From contig JAKJHU010000083.1 of the NCBI GenBank assembly GCA_022316685.1, forward strand, positions 992,001-1,056,000: a DNA stretch of 64,000 nt, given 5' to 3'. The DNA comes from Progne subis subis. Taxonomy: Eukaryota > Chordata > Aves > Passeriformes > Hirundinidae. Shown here piece by piece: positions 1-11,048 of the stretch (positions are counted from its first letter, which is position 1; the number at the start of each line of letters is the position of its first letter). The position numbers and the translations under genes were made by a program. The notes beneath the pieces are model-generated. The model saw nothing but the letters and a program-made list of their open reading frames with translations, did no database searches and had not been told where the DNA came from.

Positions 1-3000
1 CTTTTCCTAATCCATGATAAGAGAACTTTTCCTCTAAACTGAGGTGTTTTACAGAGGTAAAATCCCCTTGTCAGAGGAAATTTAGGTTGAAATACGTCCT
101 AATGGTTGTGAAAAATAGCAGTGACTGATGGATATCTTGAGATAAGGTGATTTTTGGGAAACTAAGGTAGCATGATCATCTTTTGTACTACTACCCTGAG
201 GAATAAAGTTGGGTTTTTTTCCCCATTTTCCTCACCTTTTGCAGCACAACAAACACCCCATCAGAAGGGAAGCAGCACACTTGTCCTACTTTTGGCTGCT
301 CCAGAGAGCAGAATGTGTTTTGAGGGCAGCCAGGGAAGAGCTGGGGCGGGATGGAAGGTGCTGCAGCCACCCTGCTCCTGCATCTCAGGGGGCTGGCAGC
401 AGCTCCAGGGCTTCCAAGAGCTGTCAGTGACAGCTGCTGGGTCCCCAGAGGGAGATCCTGCCAGTGCCACCACCGTGGGAAGAGCGGAGATGTCATGGCA
501 GGGCCCGGCCAGGAGAACCCAGTTTATCCAGGCTGAGTTTTTCTGGATCTGTGTGTGGGAGGCTTCCTGCTGGAGCCTGAGGAGCTGTCAGCGTTGCCTT
601 TTTGTGACAATGGTGTGGGGGAAAGCTGTGCCAGGAGAAGGCTCGAGAGCGAAGAGATGGTTTAAAATACTTCTCCTTCACACCATGCTGAACGAGCCCT
701 CCTTTGCCTTCATAGAGGTTCTGATCACCTGGTTTGTAAAGAGAGGGATGGGGGGTGTGCTCCAGGGAATTCTTGGACGACAATGCTGCAGGAAGTAATT
801 TGACGCAACTTAAAATCCCCGTAACAAACCAATATTTTTCCAAACAGCTCTTGTAGGCGTTTTTTTGTAGGCCCATCCACTGAAGGTAAAAGGAATAGTT
901 TAGGAATGGAGTCACCTGTCAACCACCAAGAAGTTTTTTGCATTGGCAACTCGTGATATTTGGGTTGAAAAAAATGTCCTGATTGCTTTTGAATCAAAAG
1001 AATTCACCTTGAACTTCTGGATGTGCCATGGAAATAATTTCAGTATGTTATTTAATCAGAGAAAAATTAAATTAACCTTTTTTGTTTGTTTGTTTGTTTT
1101 TTGTTTTTTTTTAACTTGTGTAACTATCTGGACTATACTGGCAAGATACCTTGCAATAGTTCAAGGTGTTGCATGTGTAGCTGATAATTTTTCATGAATA
1201 ATTAATGTGTGTGCTTACTATAAGTGATGGGGAAACCAGCTATCACAACCCCACTGAACTTAGTTTGGGAAAATGTTGGGAGGCATCTTTGCATAAATAA
1301 CCTTGCTTGGCAGTGCTGTCACCATAGTTTGCTGGTCTTTTGGAAGACCTTAATAGAAAATGCGTGAATTTGCAGGTGGAACTTTGTCAGAAAAGCAGTT
1401 TAAGCACAGCTGTATGACCAGAGAGGTGTTAAACCCTCTCTCAGATCCAGGATGTTTGGATGCACTTGTGCCCACCCCTGAAGAAAGGTATATGAATAAA
1501 ATAAAAAGCAGAAGTGTTAAAGCTTTGTGAGAAATGCTGGGGATGCTGCTCATTCTCTGAATTCCCAGTGAGATGCTCATGCTGTTGTTGGGATCCTGCC
1601 TGGCAAACTGCTGTAATCTGTGTTTTTATAGCTTTTCTTCTGTGAGAGGCTGTTTAGCTGAGCTGCAGGTCAGCCCTTGGCAGGCCTTGCCCATGGATGT
1701 GACCTTTCCACTGCAGGATGCATGCTCTGATACCCAGAAAAATGAAATCCCTTTTTCTTTTTGGGCTTGACTCAAAGCGAGCGCACGGCTTTCTCTGGTG
1801 CTTGAGGGAGATTTCTCTTGGATGAAGCTATTTTCCTGTGTGCATCACCCGAGAATGTTCCTGGCGATGAAGGAGCAGAAAGAAACGCAGAAAAGAAAAT
1901 TCCTGTTGTTTTTGAATACCTAAAAAAGCACCAGCACAACCCCAAGTCCCTGCTGGCACGGCCCATGCAGTGGGAATCGCAGATGGCCGTGAGAGCTCGT
2001 GCTGCTGGAACGTTGAGCACAGCAAGAGTTGAAACCTCTCCCTTTGCATTACTGAAAAGGTTAACAGCTTCACTTACACACTTTGGGGTTAAATTAAGGC
2101 TGATTCATCTTTCTTACGTGAAGCCTTGCAGCTCTGCAGGCTTTTGAGATGTGGCCAAGTTCAGCACCCGAGCACATGCTGAACTGTAGTGTTCAACTCA
2201 GTGCAGTCTTTTTTACCAGAAGAATGTTGCGGGAATTTTCTTTCCTGTGCACACGGCAGCATTCCTTTGTTGCAGTGTCATAAACGTATTTACAGTAAAC
2301 CATAGCTAACCCAAATTTTCAATACATAATTGGTTGGGTTTTTTTCTTTGGGAGGGGACCTGAGTGATGTATTGCTCAGCAAATCTTTGACGCTTCTGAA
2401 GAAATGTACTTTGATCAGCATCATTCAGGGAGGGTAACTTCTTTCCTGCTCATTAATTCTCTCTTAAATGTGGATTTTAATGAAAAACCTTGAAAAATGC
2501 TTTTGGCTTTTTTTCCTTTTGCCTTAATTCGGTCACTTATATTCTGCACAGACTAGAATAGCACTGTGGGGGGAGCACTTAAATAGGGAGAAGATATGTC
2601 ATCTGTCACCCTCCGAAATTAAACATTTGATATCAAGATATTGCCTTAGAAATAACTTAAAAAAATTTACACGCAGAGGAAAATACATGGTGGGGGAAGC
2701 TGCAGAACCAGTTATTGCATAACACTGTGTTAAATCCTCTGTCACTGAGCAGCCTTTAAAAATATTTCTCCATGAATAAATTAAAAAAATACATTCATAC
2801 AATACACATTTCTATGACTGCTTCTGTGGACTTTTGTTTTAATGAAATCACAGAGAGGAGGCTGAGATTTCCAGAGCTGCTGCAGAGATTTCTAATTAGA
2901 AATGGATATCAAGTTTTGTTCGGTGCTTTAGAAATTCCTGTAGTATGTATGCATATATTAAGAAGGGAATGGGGCCGTGTTCACTAGAAAGTTGAGGAAT

Positions 3001-6000
3001 TAAAGCTCAGCAGTACCAGTGGCAAGTGGTACAGGAAGGAAGTTGGGAGAAATATTTACTATTTCATTATGGCCACAGTGGAAAGAGTATTTGGACTCTG
3101 GCATGATCCTTCTGCTTTGTGGGAAGGTGTTGAAGGGTTATAAATGAGATGAAACAGCTTTTCCACAGCCTTGGGATAATGGAACTGTTCCTGGCTGCTG
3201 AGTTTAAGAGCACTGAGGGAGAATGATGGACTCCTTCTTCCCAGAGCCAGTTCCATTTCAAAATGCTGCCTAGAAGCGAATACCTGCTGGTGGCTCTGCT
3301 CACTAAACCTATCACTTACTGGGACAAGTGAACAATTTGTATTTTTTTGGCTAAAGCAAGTTCTTTGCTCATCCCCTTTGAGGACTCTCTTCCATGGTCC
3401 TGGAGGCTCGGAGGCACTGCCATTCCTAAAGCAGGCACAGAAATCCCATTTCCTTGGACTCTGCAGGGACAGGAATGAGGGATCGCTACCTGGGAATGCT
3501 GAAAAAGTGGCATTTTGCTAGTTCTTGACTTGTGCTTACAGATATAGGAAAATACGTGTTTTTTCCTAAAAATCCCCCTGTTTTTCAAACATGCTTTATG
3601 TTTTCTCAGATTTTATGAGATTATTTGGTTTTGAATCAGTTTTTATGGGGTGTTTATTGCACAGCCTAAAACTGTCCAAAAGTGTTATTGGATCCCTGAA
3701 CTGATCTCTGGGAGAAAACATTTCTGTGTCTATATTGAATACAGCTGTAAAACTCGGTAACATCATAGAGTTATTATCTGAGGATTCTTCTGGCCCACAT
3801 GATCTCCTAGAATCAGGAAGTCAAATTATTAAACAAATTGGTAATAACTGTATTTTATGTAGTGCTGGTAAAACCAAACTGTGAAGGACTTTGCAGGTAA
3901 GCTGGGTCATAATTGTGTCATATTCTTTGACATTCAAGTTCTGCTACAAATTCAGCCCCATTTGTTAGAAATAAAAGGGAATATTTAGAAAATATATGTC
4001 TAATATGACCAAGGGTAAGCTATTACTGTGCCTTTTGAGCTACTGAATTTTCTTATGACCAAAACAATTTCAGAAGAACAAAAGTTCCATCTCCTGGGAT
4101 ATGAGCAGTGTGCAGGCAATTGAAGGCTGGACATCACTCAGAGCCTTTTGAAACACACAGCTTTGATTCCAGCACGTAAAATCTTAAATCCCTGTTTCAT
4201 TATTTATTTTGAACCTGAATATCTCTAGGGAACAAAATGTTTATTGTCTGAAAGACATTTTTTTTTCCTGTTTTAAATCTATTATTGATGGCCTTAAGAT
4301 AAAATAGATAAACCAACATGTCTTAAGCCACTAACCATACCAAAGACAGTTCAGATCAACACCTAAATCACACTGTACATAAAGACATTCGGACCAAATT
4401 TGTCTGGATCTATTATATGATTTTGGTGGAGTTGCTCATTCACGTATTTTTCGTTAAAAGTAAAGAATAGTTATTGTATGAAATGCACGAGGATTGAAGT
4501 CAGTGATGTTTCTTAGGTGGTGAATCCTTTTTTTTTATCATTTAAACTCTGCACCTCTAAATAAAGACAAGGTAAAGAAATACAGAAAGAGGGGAAAACC
4601 CCACCCAACAGAAAACCCCAAACCAAACCCAAATCTCCGAAATTTTTTGTCCCTTTCCTCCCTCAGAGTAACACTTTCATTGACCAAACCTCCCCAGAGA
4701 AAGTCCCCAGCACATTTTGATGTGTCAGTCAGGACTCCTGTGTGGCAGAGGCACTGCCAGATGTGCTGGGACATTGCACAGGAACATTTTTATCTTCAGC
4801 TCTGCTGTTCTCCTGTTCCCACCAGCTCAGGTCACTGATGGAGGGAGGGCATCAATCACCTCGGGTCTGCGAACAGATCACATGGGATGATTTTAAATAA
4901 CATCCAGAACTTTGATGACCAAGCAGAAAAATTGTGTTGTCTGTTTGGTGCCTACAACCCTTTTCTAGCTCCGAGAGCGACTCAAGGCGCCTGGGATGTC
5001 ACTTTTATTTTAAGGTCAGTAAGTTTGATAAAAGAAGCACCAGATTTGCGCATTTCCAAGTCTAAGTGCTGTGGGGCAGTGTTTTCGGCTCCCAGTTCCA
5101 GTGAGGATTTGACTGAGAGTCAGAAGAGCCTCTTTAGAGGAGCCTCTTTGACTCATTTGATAGAACAAGGGAAGCCATCCCTTGCTGATTTTCAGCTTGG
5201 TGCCCGATGAGAGCCGACAGTGGATGTGGCACAGCCACTGAGAGGCTTTGCTGCCTGTCTGTCTGTAAAAAGAGCTGCCATGGTGCCTGTCAGGTTTGTT
5301 TTGTAGTGCTGTAATTACAGGTACCAAGATCCTGGGGGAAATTATATGGAGAATGTGATGCCTTTCACACTGGGAGCTAAACTTGGAATAATGCTGCACT
5401 TATGTAAGGTGGGAGCAGGTGAAGGTGTAGTAGAGGTCTGTGCCACTATTGCAGGGGGGTTTAGGCAAAGACAAAGCCCTCAAAATGACCATTTAATTAA
5501 AAGACAGTGATTTTTCCTCCTTCCACACACTGTTTGTGATGCATTTTCTAAGTATCACTGTGGTTTCTCTCATGTTGTCCTCTCTCTGGCTTTTAAGTGT
5601 TGTGATTTCATTTCTCCACCAGCTTGAATTGCAGCTGGACAATTCATTATTGGCTCTTTGCTAATGCCATGCTCATTCCATCTTCAAATGTTAGTAAACT
5701 TTGCCCTGGGATGCCAGAGCCAAGTGGAGCAGGGTTTTGAGGTCTCTTCCACTGCACAGAATGGAAGCATGGCCAGCAGGACAACTTTTCCTCCTGGAGA
5801 TGTCCTAGCACAGCTGACTTTTATATATTCCTGCTTCACCCAAAGCTCTGCCAGCTTTTATGTTAACAAAAGGTCCTATGCTTGATTCAAAATCTCCATT
5901 CATGCTAATTTCCTTAAATTCAATTTGTTTTGTTTATCTTGAGAAATGGTACTGTACTTGAGGCAGCAGCACTTGAGGACATTTAGAAAGCACAAAGAAA

Positions 6001-6294
6001 TTCAGAGTTGATTCAGCAGTGAACATGTCAGTAGGATTTATTGTAAATCAAAAACCACAAACAAACTTGACCAAGCTACAGTTTAAATTTTGGCTTTGTT
6101 CAGTGTCATGCCAAATACCGATGCTCACTAAAATTTAACAAAATCATAAAGATTGTATGGTGATCATTCTTAATATTTATAAAAATATGTGTTGATAAAC
6201 AACAGTTTTCAGCTGTATCCTCGTGAATTTGTGCATCAGGATAATCTCTCATCCCAGCCTTTGCAAATCCAATCTCAGGTATCTTTTGTGAGCA
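1..6294. other. unique non-coding sequence
   Basis: No recognisable gene or transposon is visible. A GC-richer patch (about 230-660) carries overlapping open frames on both strands, including the longest in the window (172-798, 208 codons). Its protein is of no family I know, and open frames on both strands of one patch point to composition rather than coding. A TTTG/T-rich tract lies at 1,078-1,112. An exon-like interval at 3,811-3,896 ends in a good donor (TTTGCAG then GTAAGC) but is otherwise unsupported. The rest is AT-rich with dense stops. Confidence 0.6.
1078..1112 (+). repeat. TTTG/T-rich simple repeat
   Basis: Several TTTG units run into T tracts. This is low-complexity sequence with no other signal. 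Confidence 0.8.
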
Positions 6295-6367
6295 GAATAG
6301 TTTGGGTTGGAAGGGGCCTTTAACATCCTCCAGTTCCAGCCTCCTTCCATGGGCAGGGACACCTTCT
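6295..6367 (-). mobile_element. CR1 LINE 3'-end fragment
   Basis: The plus strand reads TTTGGGTTGGAAGGGGCC and then CCATGGGCAGGGACACCTTC, which is the reverse complement of the CR1 3' terminus, so the element lies on the minus strand. Only about 70 bp of the tip remain, with no reverse-transcriptase sequence. Severe 5' truncation is usual for bird CR1 copies. Divergence in the middle suggests an old insertion. The family is clear but the subfamily is not. Confidence 0.85.
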
Positions 6368-7907
6368 TTGTCCACTGGCTGAAAAGGTGTAAATCAAATA
6401 AAGGAAATAATGGAAAATCTTAACTATCCAACTGCAAGGGTGCACATACTGAGTAGTGGAAAATCCTGCAAGTGGAAAAGCTCTTTTTTAAGTGTTGGAA
6501 TAATTGTATGTTGCTTGAAACACGCCTAGAACAGTTTAAACAGTTATTAAAGAGTGTTGCCAGATTTTATCACTGCAGTCATGCATATAGATCAGTGATC
6601 CCTGAGCAGCACTGCGAAATGTGTGAATGAGGTGCACTTGCTAAAAATAACCCTACTGAGTGCTGCTCCTAATTGCCGCGGAATCCTGGGGAAATGATAC
6701 CATTTCAGCAGCACAAAATTGACTTTAAAATGTTTAACTGCAGCGTTACTTGTAGATTTTTAAGAGATGTTAAAACATTTGCTGGACCTTGGTCAGCAGC
6801 ATTTAAAAAATAAAGCAAGCAATCAGTGTCAGATTCAACTTGGAGCCGTTGTGGTTCTGTTCTTGTCTCATTCATAAGGAGTGGTGATGAGTTCTGGTTG
6901 TGTGGAAACTCCTGGTAGGGCTGCAGCTCTGGGCTGGGAGAGCCTGGAACGGCTCTGTCTCACCTTGTAAACCACTTCAGCAGCCCCACATACAAAGAGA
7001 AGTATCCGTGAATTTGTTTTTAAGGTAAATAAAAAGCTCTCAGATTGTTTAACAGCAGCTGAGCATCCCAGAGCTGACTGACAGACAGAAAAATGATCCT
7101 TTAATTTCCCTCCCCTTTTAGAAGTTGTAATATTTAATCAAGTTTCTCCCGTGTCCTTATACACCAAGGAGAATCTGTTTTCCTAGGAAATGGGTTGGTT
7201 GGTGAAGAGCTCGCCATTGCCGCCTCTGTGCCTCTTCCAGATTTTTGGATATTGGATAAATGGGAACTCATCTATTTTGTTATAATTCCATTTTCATTTT
7301 GGGAAGGTGAAATCTTTCCCTCATCAAAGCCAGTCTTAAAAATCAATAAGATCCTTTTCTTTCTAGCAAATTCTTTGATTGCCCTTTTCTTTATGATTAT
7401 TAATATTAATATTTTATTTATTCTTAGGCAAATGACTGATTTGCAGGCACACTGAATTTCTGCTTGAGCAAGAGTTTAAGCTATTTAGGGAAATGAATGA
7501 AGGTTTTTATTTAACTATAAATTTTGTATGGCTTTAATTTTTTTCATGAGTGACTGGCTTTCTTACATCAAACTTCTTCACAGGGAATTTTACAGCAATA
7601 TGCAGTACCTTTGACAGCCATAATTTTCTAAAACTCTGGGAAATCCAGATGAAAGAATAAATAAATATTGATCTGGCTGAGGTTTAAGTAATCCCTGATT
7701 AAAGTAAAAATGCATTTTAAAGGTAGCATTGATTATTCCTGGACTCTGGTTTTGTTATCCTTCCCAGGCTGAAAATGTTTTGTCTTTCTAGAGTCAGAAA
7801 AAAATATTGAGAGTATCGATGAGACATCTACTTTAATTTATCACCCCAGTGTTTGAGCAGTTTTATGTTATCCTCTGAATTTATACTCAAAATCAATCTC
7901 ACAGAAG
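6368..7907. other. unique non-coding sequence
   Basis: AT-rich sequence with no recognised gene or repeat. On the minus strand, 7,073 to 6,964 is exon-like: a pyrimidine-rich acceptor, 36 open codons and a CAAG/GTGAG donor. The translation matches nothing I know. The remainder shows dense stops and scattered TAATTA-type words that are common in AT-rich DNA. Confidence 0.5.
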
Positions 7908-7965
7908 CGGGACAACTTTACAGCTGAGGCAAAGGGAGGCAGGAGGTTTAAGGACACACCTGTAC
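7908..7965 (-). mobile_element. possible ancient MIR-like SINE scrap
   Basis: The plus strand reads CTTTACAGCTGAGGCAAAGG followed by GAGGCAGGAGGTTTAAGG. This parallels the reversed core of MIR/CORE-SINEs (TTTACAGATGAGGAAACTGAGG, then GAGGTTAAG). Only about 55 bp are alignable by eye and there is no tail or target duplication. Such remnants occur in amniote genomes, so this would be very old. A chance match cannot be excluded. Confidence 0.3.
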
Positions 7966-9547
7966 TGCTGGGCACAAACAGACTTTACACCTTAGGCCTC
8001 CAAGAGTGGGTGCTGGAACTGGGCTTTAGTCAGGACAGTGTTCCCATCCCTGACTGCATCGAGTCCTGCTGGGAGTCCCCTTCTCATCCATTAAATTGAC
8101 TTTGCACCATTTCCATCCTCTCTGGTCGAGATGTTCTGACTTGCTGTACTCCAAAGCCGTTTGGGTGTTTCCCCTTGCTGTGTCACCTCGTTTGCTGTTG
8201 GATTCCTGGAGTTACCTGCTGATTTTTGGTACTGGTATCCAACAGAGGGATTACATTGTCAGCTCCTGGAGAAGAGAGACTTGCTTTTTGCTCAGCTCCA
8301 GCACTGTGTGTGCAATTCAGAGTGTTTTTGTGTATTCCCACAATGGGGAATCTCTGGAATAAATGTGCTAAAGAGATGTTGGTAGCCCAGGTGGTGGAAC
8401 AAGATGTTTGGCTTGGAACTCCTGCAAGTACTTCTGTCAGCTTAGGATGGGAGAGAGATATTTTTATCGCTTGTAGTGCTTACATGACACTTCAATCAAG
8501 TGGGTTAGGCTGCGGTTTTTCGGTTGTTTTTTTTTTTTTTTTTTGCCAGATTTCAATTTAATTCATGATGTGTCACCTCCCTAACTCAGCTTTGGCTCTC
8601 AAAGGAGTCGTGTTGTCCTTTTAATTTCTGGCCTAGCTGTTGCGCAGCGGAACCCGGAGACTCCAGGAATTACTTTTTGGCTCTCAGTAGCACAGCGTCC
8701 GTTCTGTTTGTGCATCCCTCCGTGATGTTTTGAAGTGCTTTGAGGAGTTGAGGACAGAAATTGCTGTTGAATCTGTGTCCTGAAGCTCCTGGAGGACCGG
8801 CACTGCTGTGTTCCTGCAAAAATCTGCTGTTTAGGAGACATTCCCCAGGCAGCTCAAGGGGCTGTGTTTAACTGATTGCTTGGCAAGTTGTGTCTTGACA
8901 AATGTGCTGCACACAGGATTCTGTCTCTGCTGACTTAAAATCACCCCCAGAAGGGGTTGAAGTAGATTCTTTGTTGAAAATTTTGTCCTGGCATTAGATT
9001 TGTGGCACCTGTGTGCTTGTCCTGATGTAACTCTTGGAAGAGATGGTTGTTTTCATCCTCAAAAGAAAGGGAGGAAAACTTTCACGTGCCCTGATTCATG
9101 CAAGTATTTATTTAGTAAACATTTTCTGTTCAAGATATTTGATGCTGAGAAAAATTGGGGTTGTCAGTTCTGTCGAATACTTATAGACCTGAATGATAGT
9201 ACAAAATAATTATAAGTGGCAACAAGTATAATAGCTTTTGTGTGCATTGGTAGTTTGATTTTTCTGGAATTAGGTAATTAGTTCTGTTGGAAGATGTGTA
9301 ATATTTTATTTTTTGAAGGTGCATTAGGCTTCATTTTTTAAAGAGTCACTTTTAAATTTTCTGTTAGGCAATAACACAGAAGAGATGAGCTCAATTTTAC
9401 TAATTATGCAATAAACCTATTTGGATTTGAACAAAACCTGCAACTTTTCAATGACTGAACTGCCTTTCTCTTTGATTTTACAATCATTATACCCATAATA
9501 ATTAAAATTTACAAAATATAAACTGTTTTTTTCTTTGTTTTTATCAG
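7966..9547. other. unique non-coding sequence
   Basis: No recognisable gene. An 18-nt T run lies at 8,527-8,544. Three overlapping plus-strand open frames near 8,096-8,561 run in different frames and partly through the T run, so they are taken as chance. The last 30 bases form a pyrimidine-rich tract ending in CAG, described with the exon candidate that follows. Confidence 0.55.
8527..8544 (+). repeat. poly-T tract (18 nt)
   Basis: Uninterrupted T homopolymer with no adjacent retroelement. Confidence 0.9.
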
Positions 9548-9599
9548 GTCTTTCATGCTGTGGCACAAAGATCTCATCGCCTGGTGTGCTATGTTCATG
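9548..9599 (+). CDS. candidate internal coding exon, gene unknown
   Basis: A strong acceptor precedes it: a T-rich tract (TTTTTTTCTTTGTTTTTATCAG) ending at 9,547. A usable donor follows (CATG then GTGAGC at 9,600). The 52-nt interval reads openly after one leading base as SFMLWHKDLIAWCAMFM, a hydrophobic, tryptophan-rich stretch that could be part of a membrane segment. It is locally rich in G and C at third codon positions (CTG, CAC, CTC, ATC, GCC, TTC), unlike the AT-rich flanks, which is why I think it may be coding. The exon would start after two bases of a split codon and end on a whole codon. I do not recognise the protein. The frame also stays open through the donor for about 20 codons. 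Splice-like pairs arise often by chance in 64 kb, so this is a hypothesis. Confidence 0.3.
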
Positions 9600-10270
9600 G
9601 TGAGCCTGATTTCCTCCTGTTGTCCACGTTGTCATTCCAGGCATTATTATATCGAGGGGATTTCATGTTATTTTGGTGATCAATCATATGAAATGGTCAT
9701 AAACATTTCAAACATAAAATAGACATGAGTTTAGTCTTTTTATCTGAATTAGTGACAAATCTCCAGTTTTCTACAACATCTGGTGCAAAATGAGTTTTAA
9801 GAACCTGTGAAGGATCTGAAAATGGCCTTCAAGTTTCAGTGGTCATGGTCAAAACTGCAGATAAGGCAGGAAGGGGCCAATTTTGTAGTTTGAAGTAATA
9901 AGTGGCATCAGAATTCAGAATTCAATGACAGGTCCCCATGTGAGGAGATCTACAAACTGCAACACAAAATGCCCAGCCTGGGTCCAGCGAATCCCATTCG
10001 GTCCTGGCTCCAAATCCTCAGGCTCTTTAGCTATGCTAAGGAATTCTCAGTGGCTGCCAACTTTTTGGCGCTTCTTAAAATAACTCAGTTAAATATATTT
10101 CATAAACTCATTTTGTATAGGCAAAAGAAGCCCCTGTGCTGCTCCTCAGCTCCTTCTCTTTTCCTTCTCCTCCAAATATTAGCAAATGACTCCTTTTATA
10201 GTCATCTGAAAATAAACCAGCTTTTGGGATAAGGCCTCAGATTTATCAAATGGTTTCCTACTGTGTTCTG

Positions 10271-10271
<1 letters not shown>
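9600..10271. other. unique non-coding sequence
   Basis: AT-rich and without recognisable elements. It would be intron if the 9,548-9,599 exon is real. Confidence 0.5.

Positions 10272-10317
<46 letters not shown>
10272..10317 (+). repeat. long poly-T tract (about 46 nt)
   Basis: An uninterrupted T run flanked by TGTGTTCTGC and AGGTGTTAAG. It could be a simple homopolymer or the poly-A tail of a minus-strand retrocopy, but nothing coding-like follows on its right. Run length may not be exact, as homopolymers this long are prone to sequencing error. Confidence 0.9.
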
Positions 10318-10319
<2 letters not shown>

Positions 10320-11014
10320 GTGTTAAGTACCAAACACTTTCTGTATTTCTGGGTTTACTGATACATATTTTTAAGCTAGTTATTTTCCCTCATGCTTCTA
10401 ACTGGAAGCTGCTAATCCTCATGTGCTTCTGGTGTTCTTTTTTTCTTTTTTCCCCCCCCATTTTACTTCTTTTTTTTTTTTTTTCTTCCCTCCTAAGTTC
10501 TCCCTTACCTGCCTCAGGATGTTTGAGCTGCTTGATGACCTCCACCTCTGAGAGCAGAAGTTAATAAACAGCATTCCCTCTCTGATGGGATTAGGGATGT
10601 CAGAGGACTGGCCAAGGCTTTAAGGGACTGGAATTTTTGATCTCCTTCCCTAGTTCAATGGAGTCAGCCATGGGAACTCTGCCTGATTAAGCTGTTGTGG
10701 TAATCAATAGACACGTTCAGCTGAGCTTCCTGGCATTTCTGAGAGCCATAAATGTGCTGCAGCTTCCTGGAGGAAAGGTTTTCCTATTAATCCCAGGATA
10801 TCCATTGGTGTTTCAATCACCATCTCCACCTCCCAGGGGACTCCTTTCCCTTGCAGGGTCTCCAGCAGCCCCTGGTGAAAGGTTCCGGGCAGCTCTGAGG
10901 TCCTGACAGGGACAAGCCCTTGCTCAGTTGCACATCACATTTAATTGCTCAGCGCTCTGCAATGGGAGATGATGCAAGAAAAAAGCTTAACATCTGTCAG
11001 GTCTTTTAATGTCA

Positions 11015-11015
<1 letters not shown>
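10318..11015. other. unique non-coding sequence
   Basis: Contains T/C-rich low complexity at 10,439-10,496. The rest (10,500-10,980) is mixed-composition unique sequence with no recognised gene or repeat. Confidence 0.5.
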
Positions 11016-11047
<32 letters not shown>

Positions 11048-11048
11048 T
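11016..11048 (+). repeat. T19 followed by (GT)7 microsatellite
   Basis: A 19-nt T run (11,016-11,034) passes directly into GT dinucleotides (11,035-11,048). Confidence 0.9.

Noticed and set aside
1818..2147. 109-codon plus-strand open frame with charged composition
   Set aside because: No recognisable domain, no convincing splice sites at its ends, and minus-strand frames open over the same stretch.
3811..3896. Exon-like interval ending in TTTGCAG/GTAAGC
   Set aside because: The donor is good but the acceptor is weak and the 28 open codons match nothing. Such pairs are expected by chance in this length.
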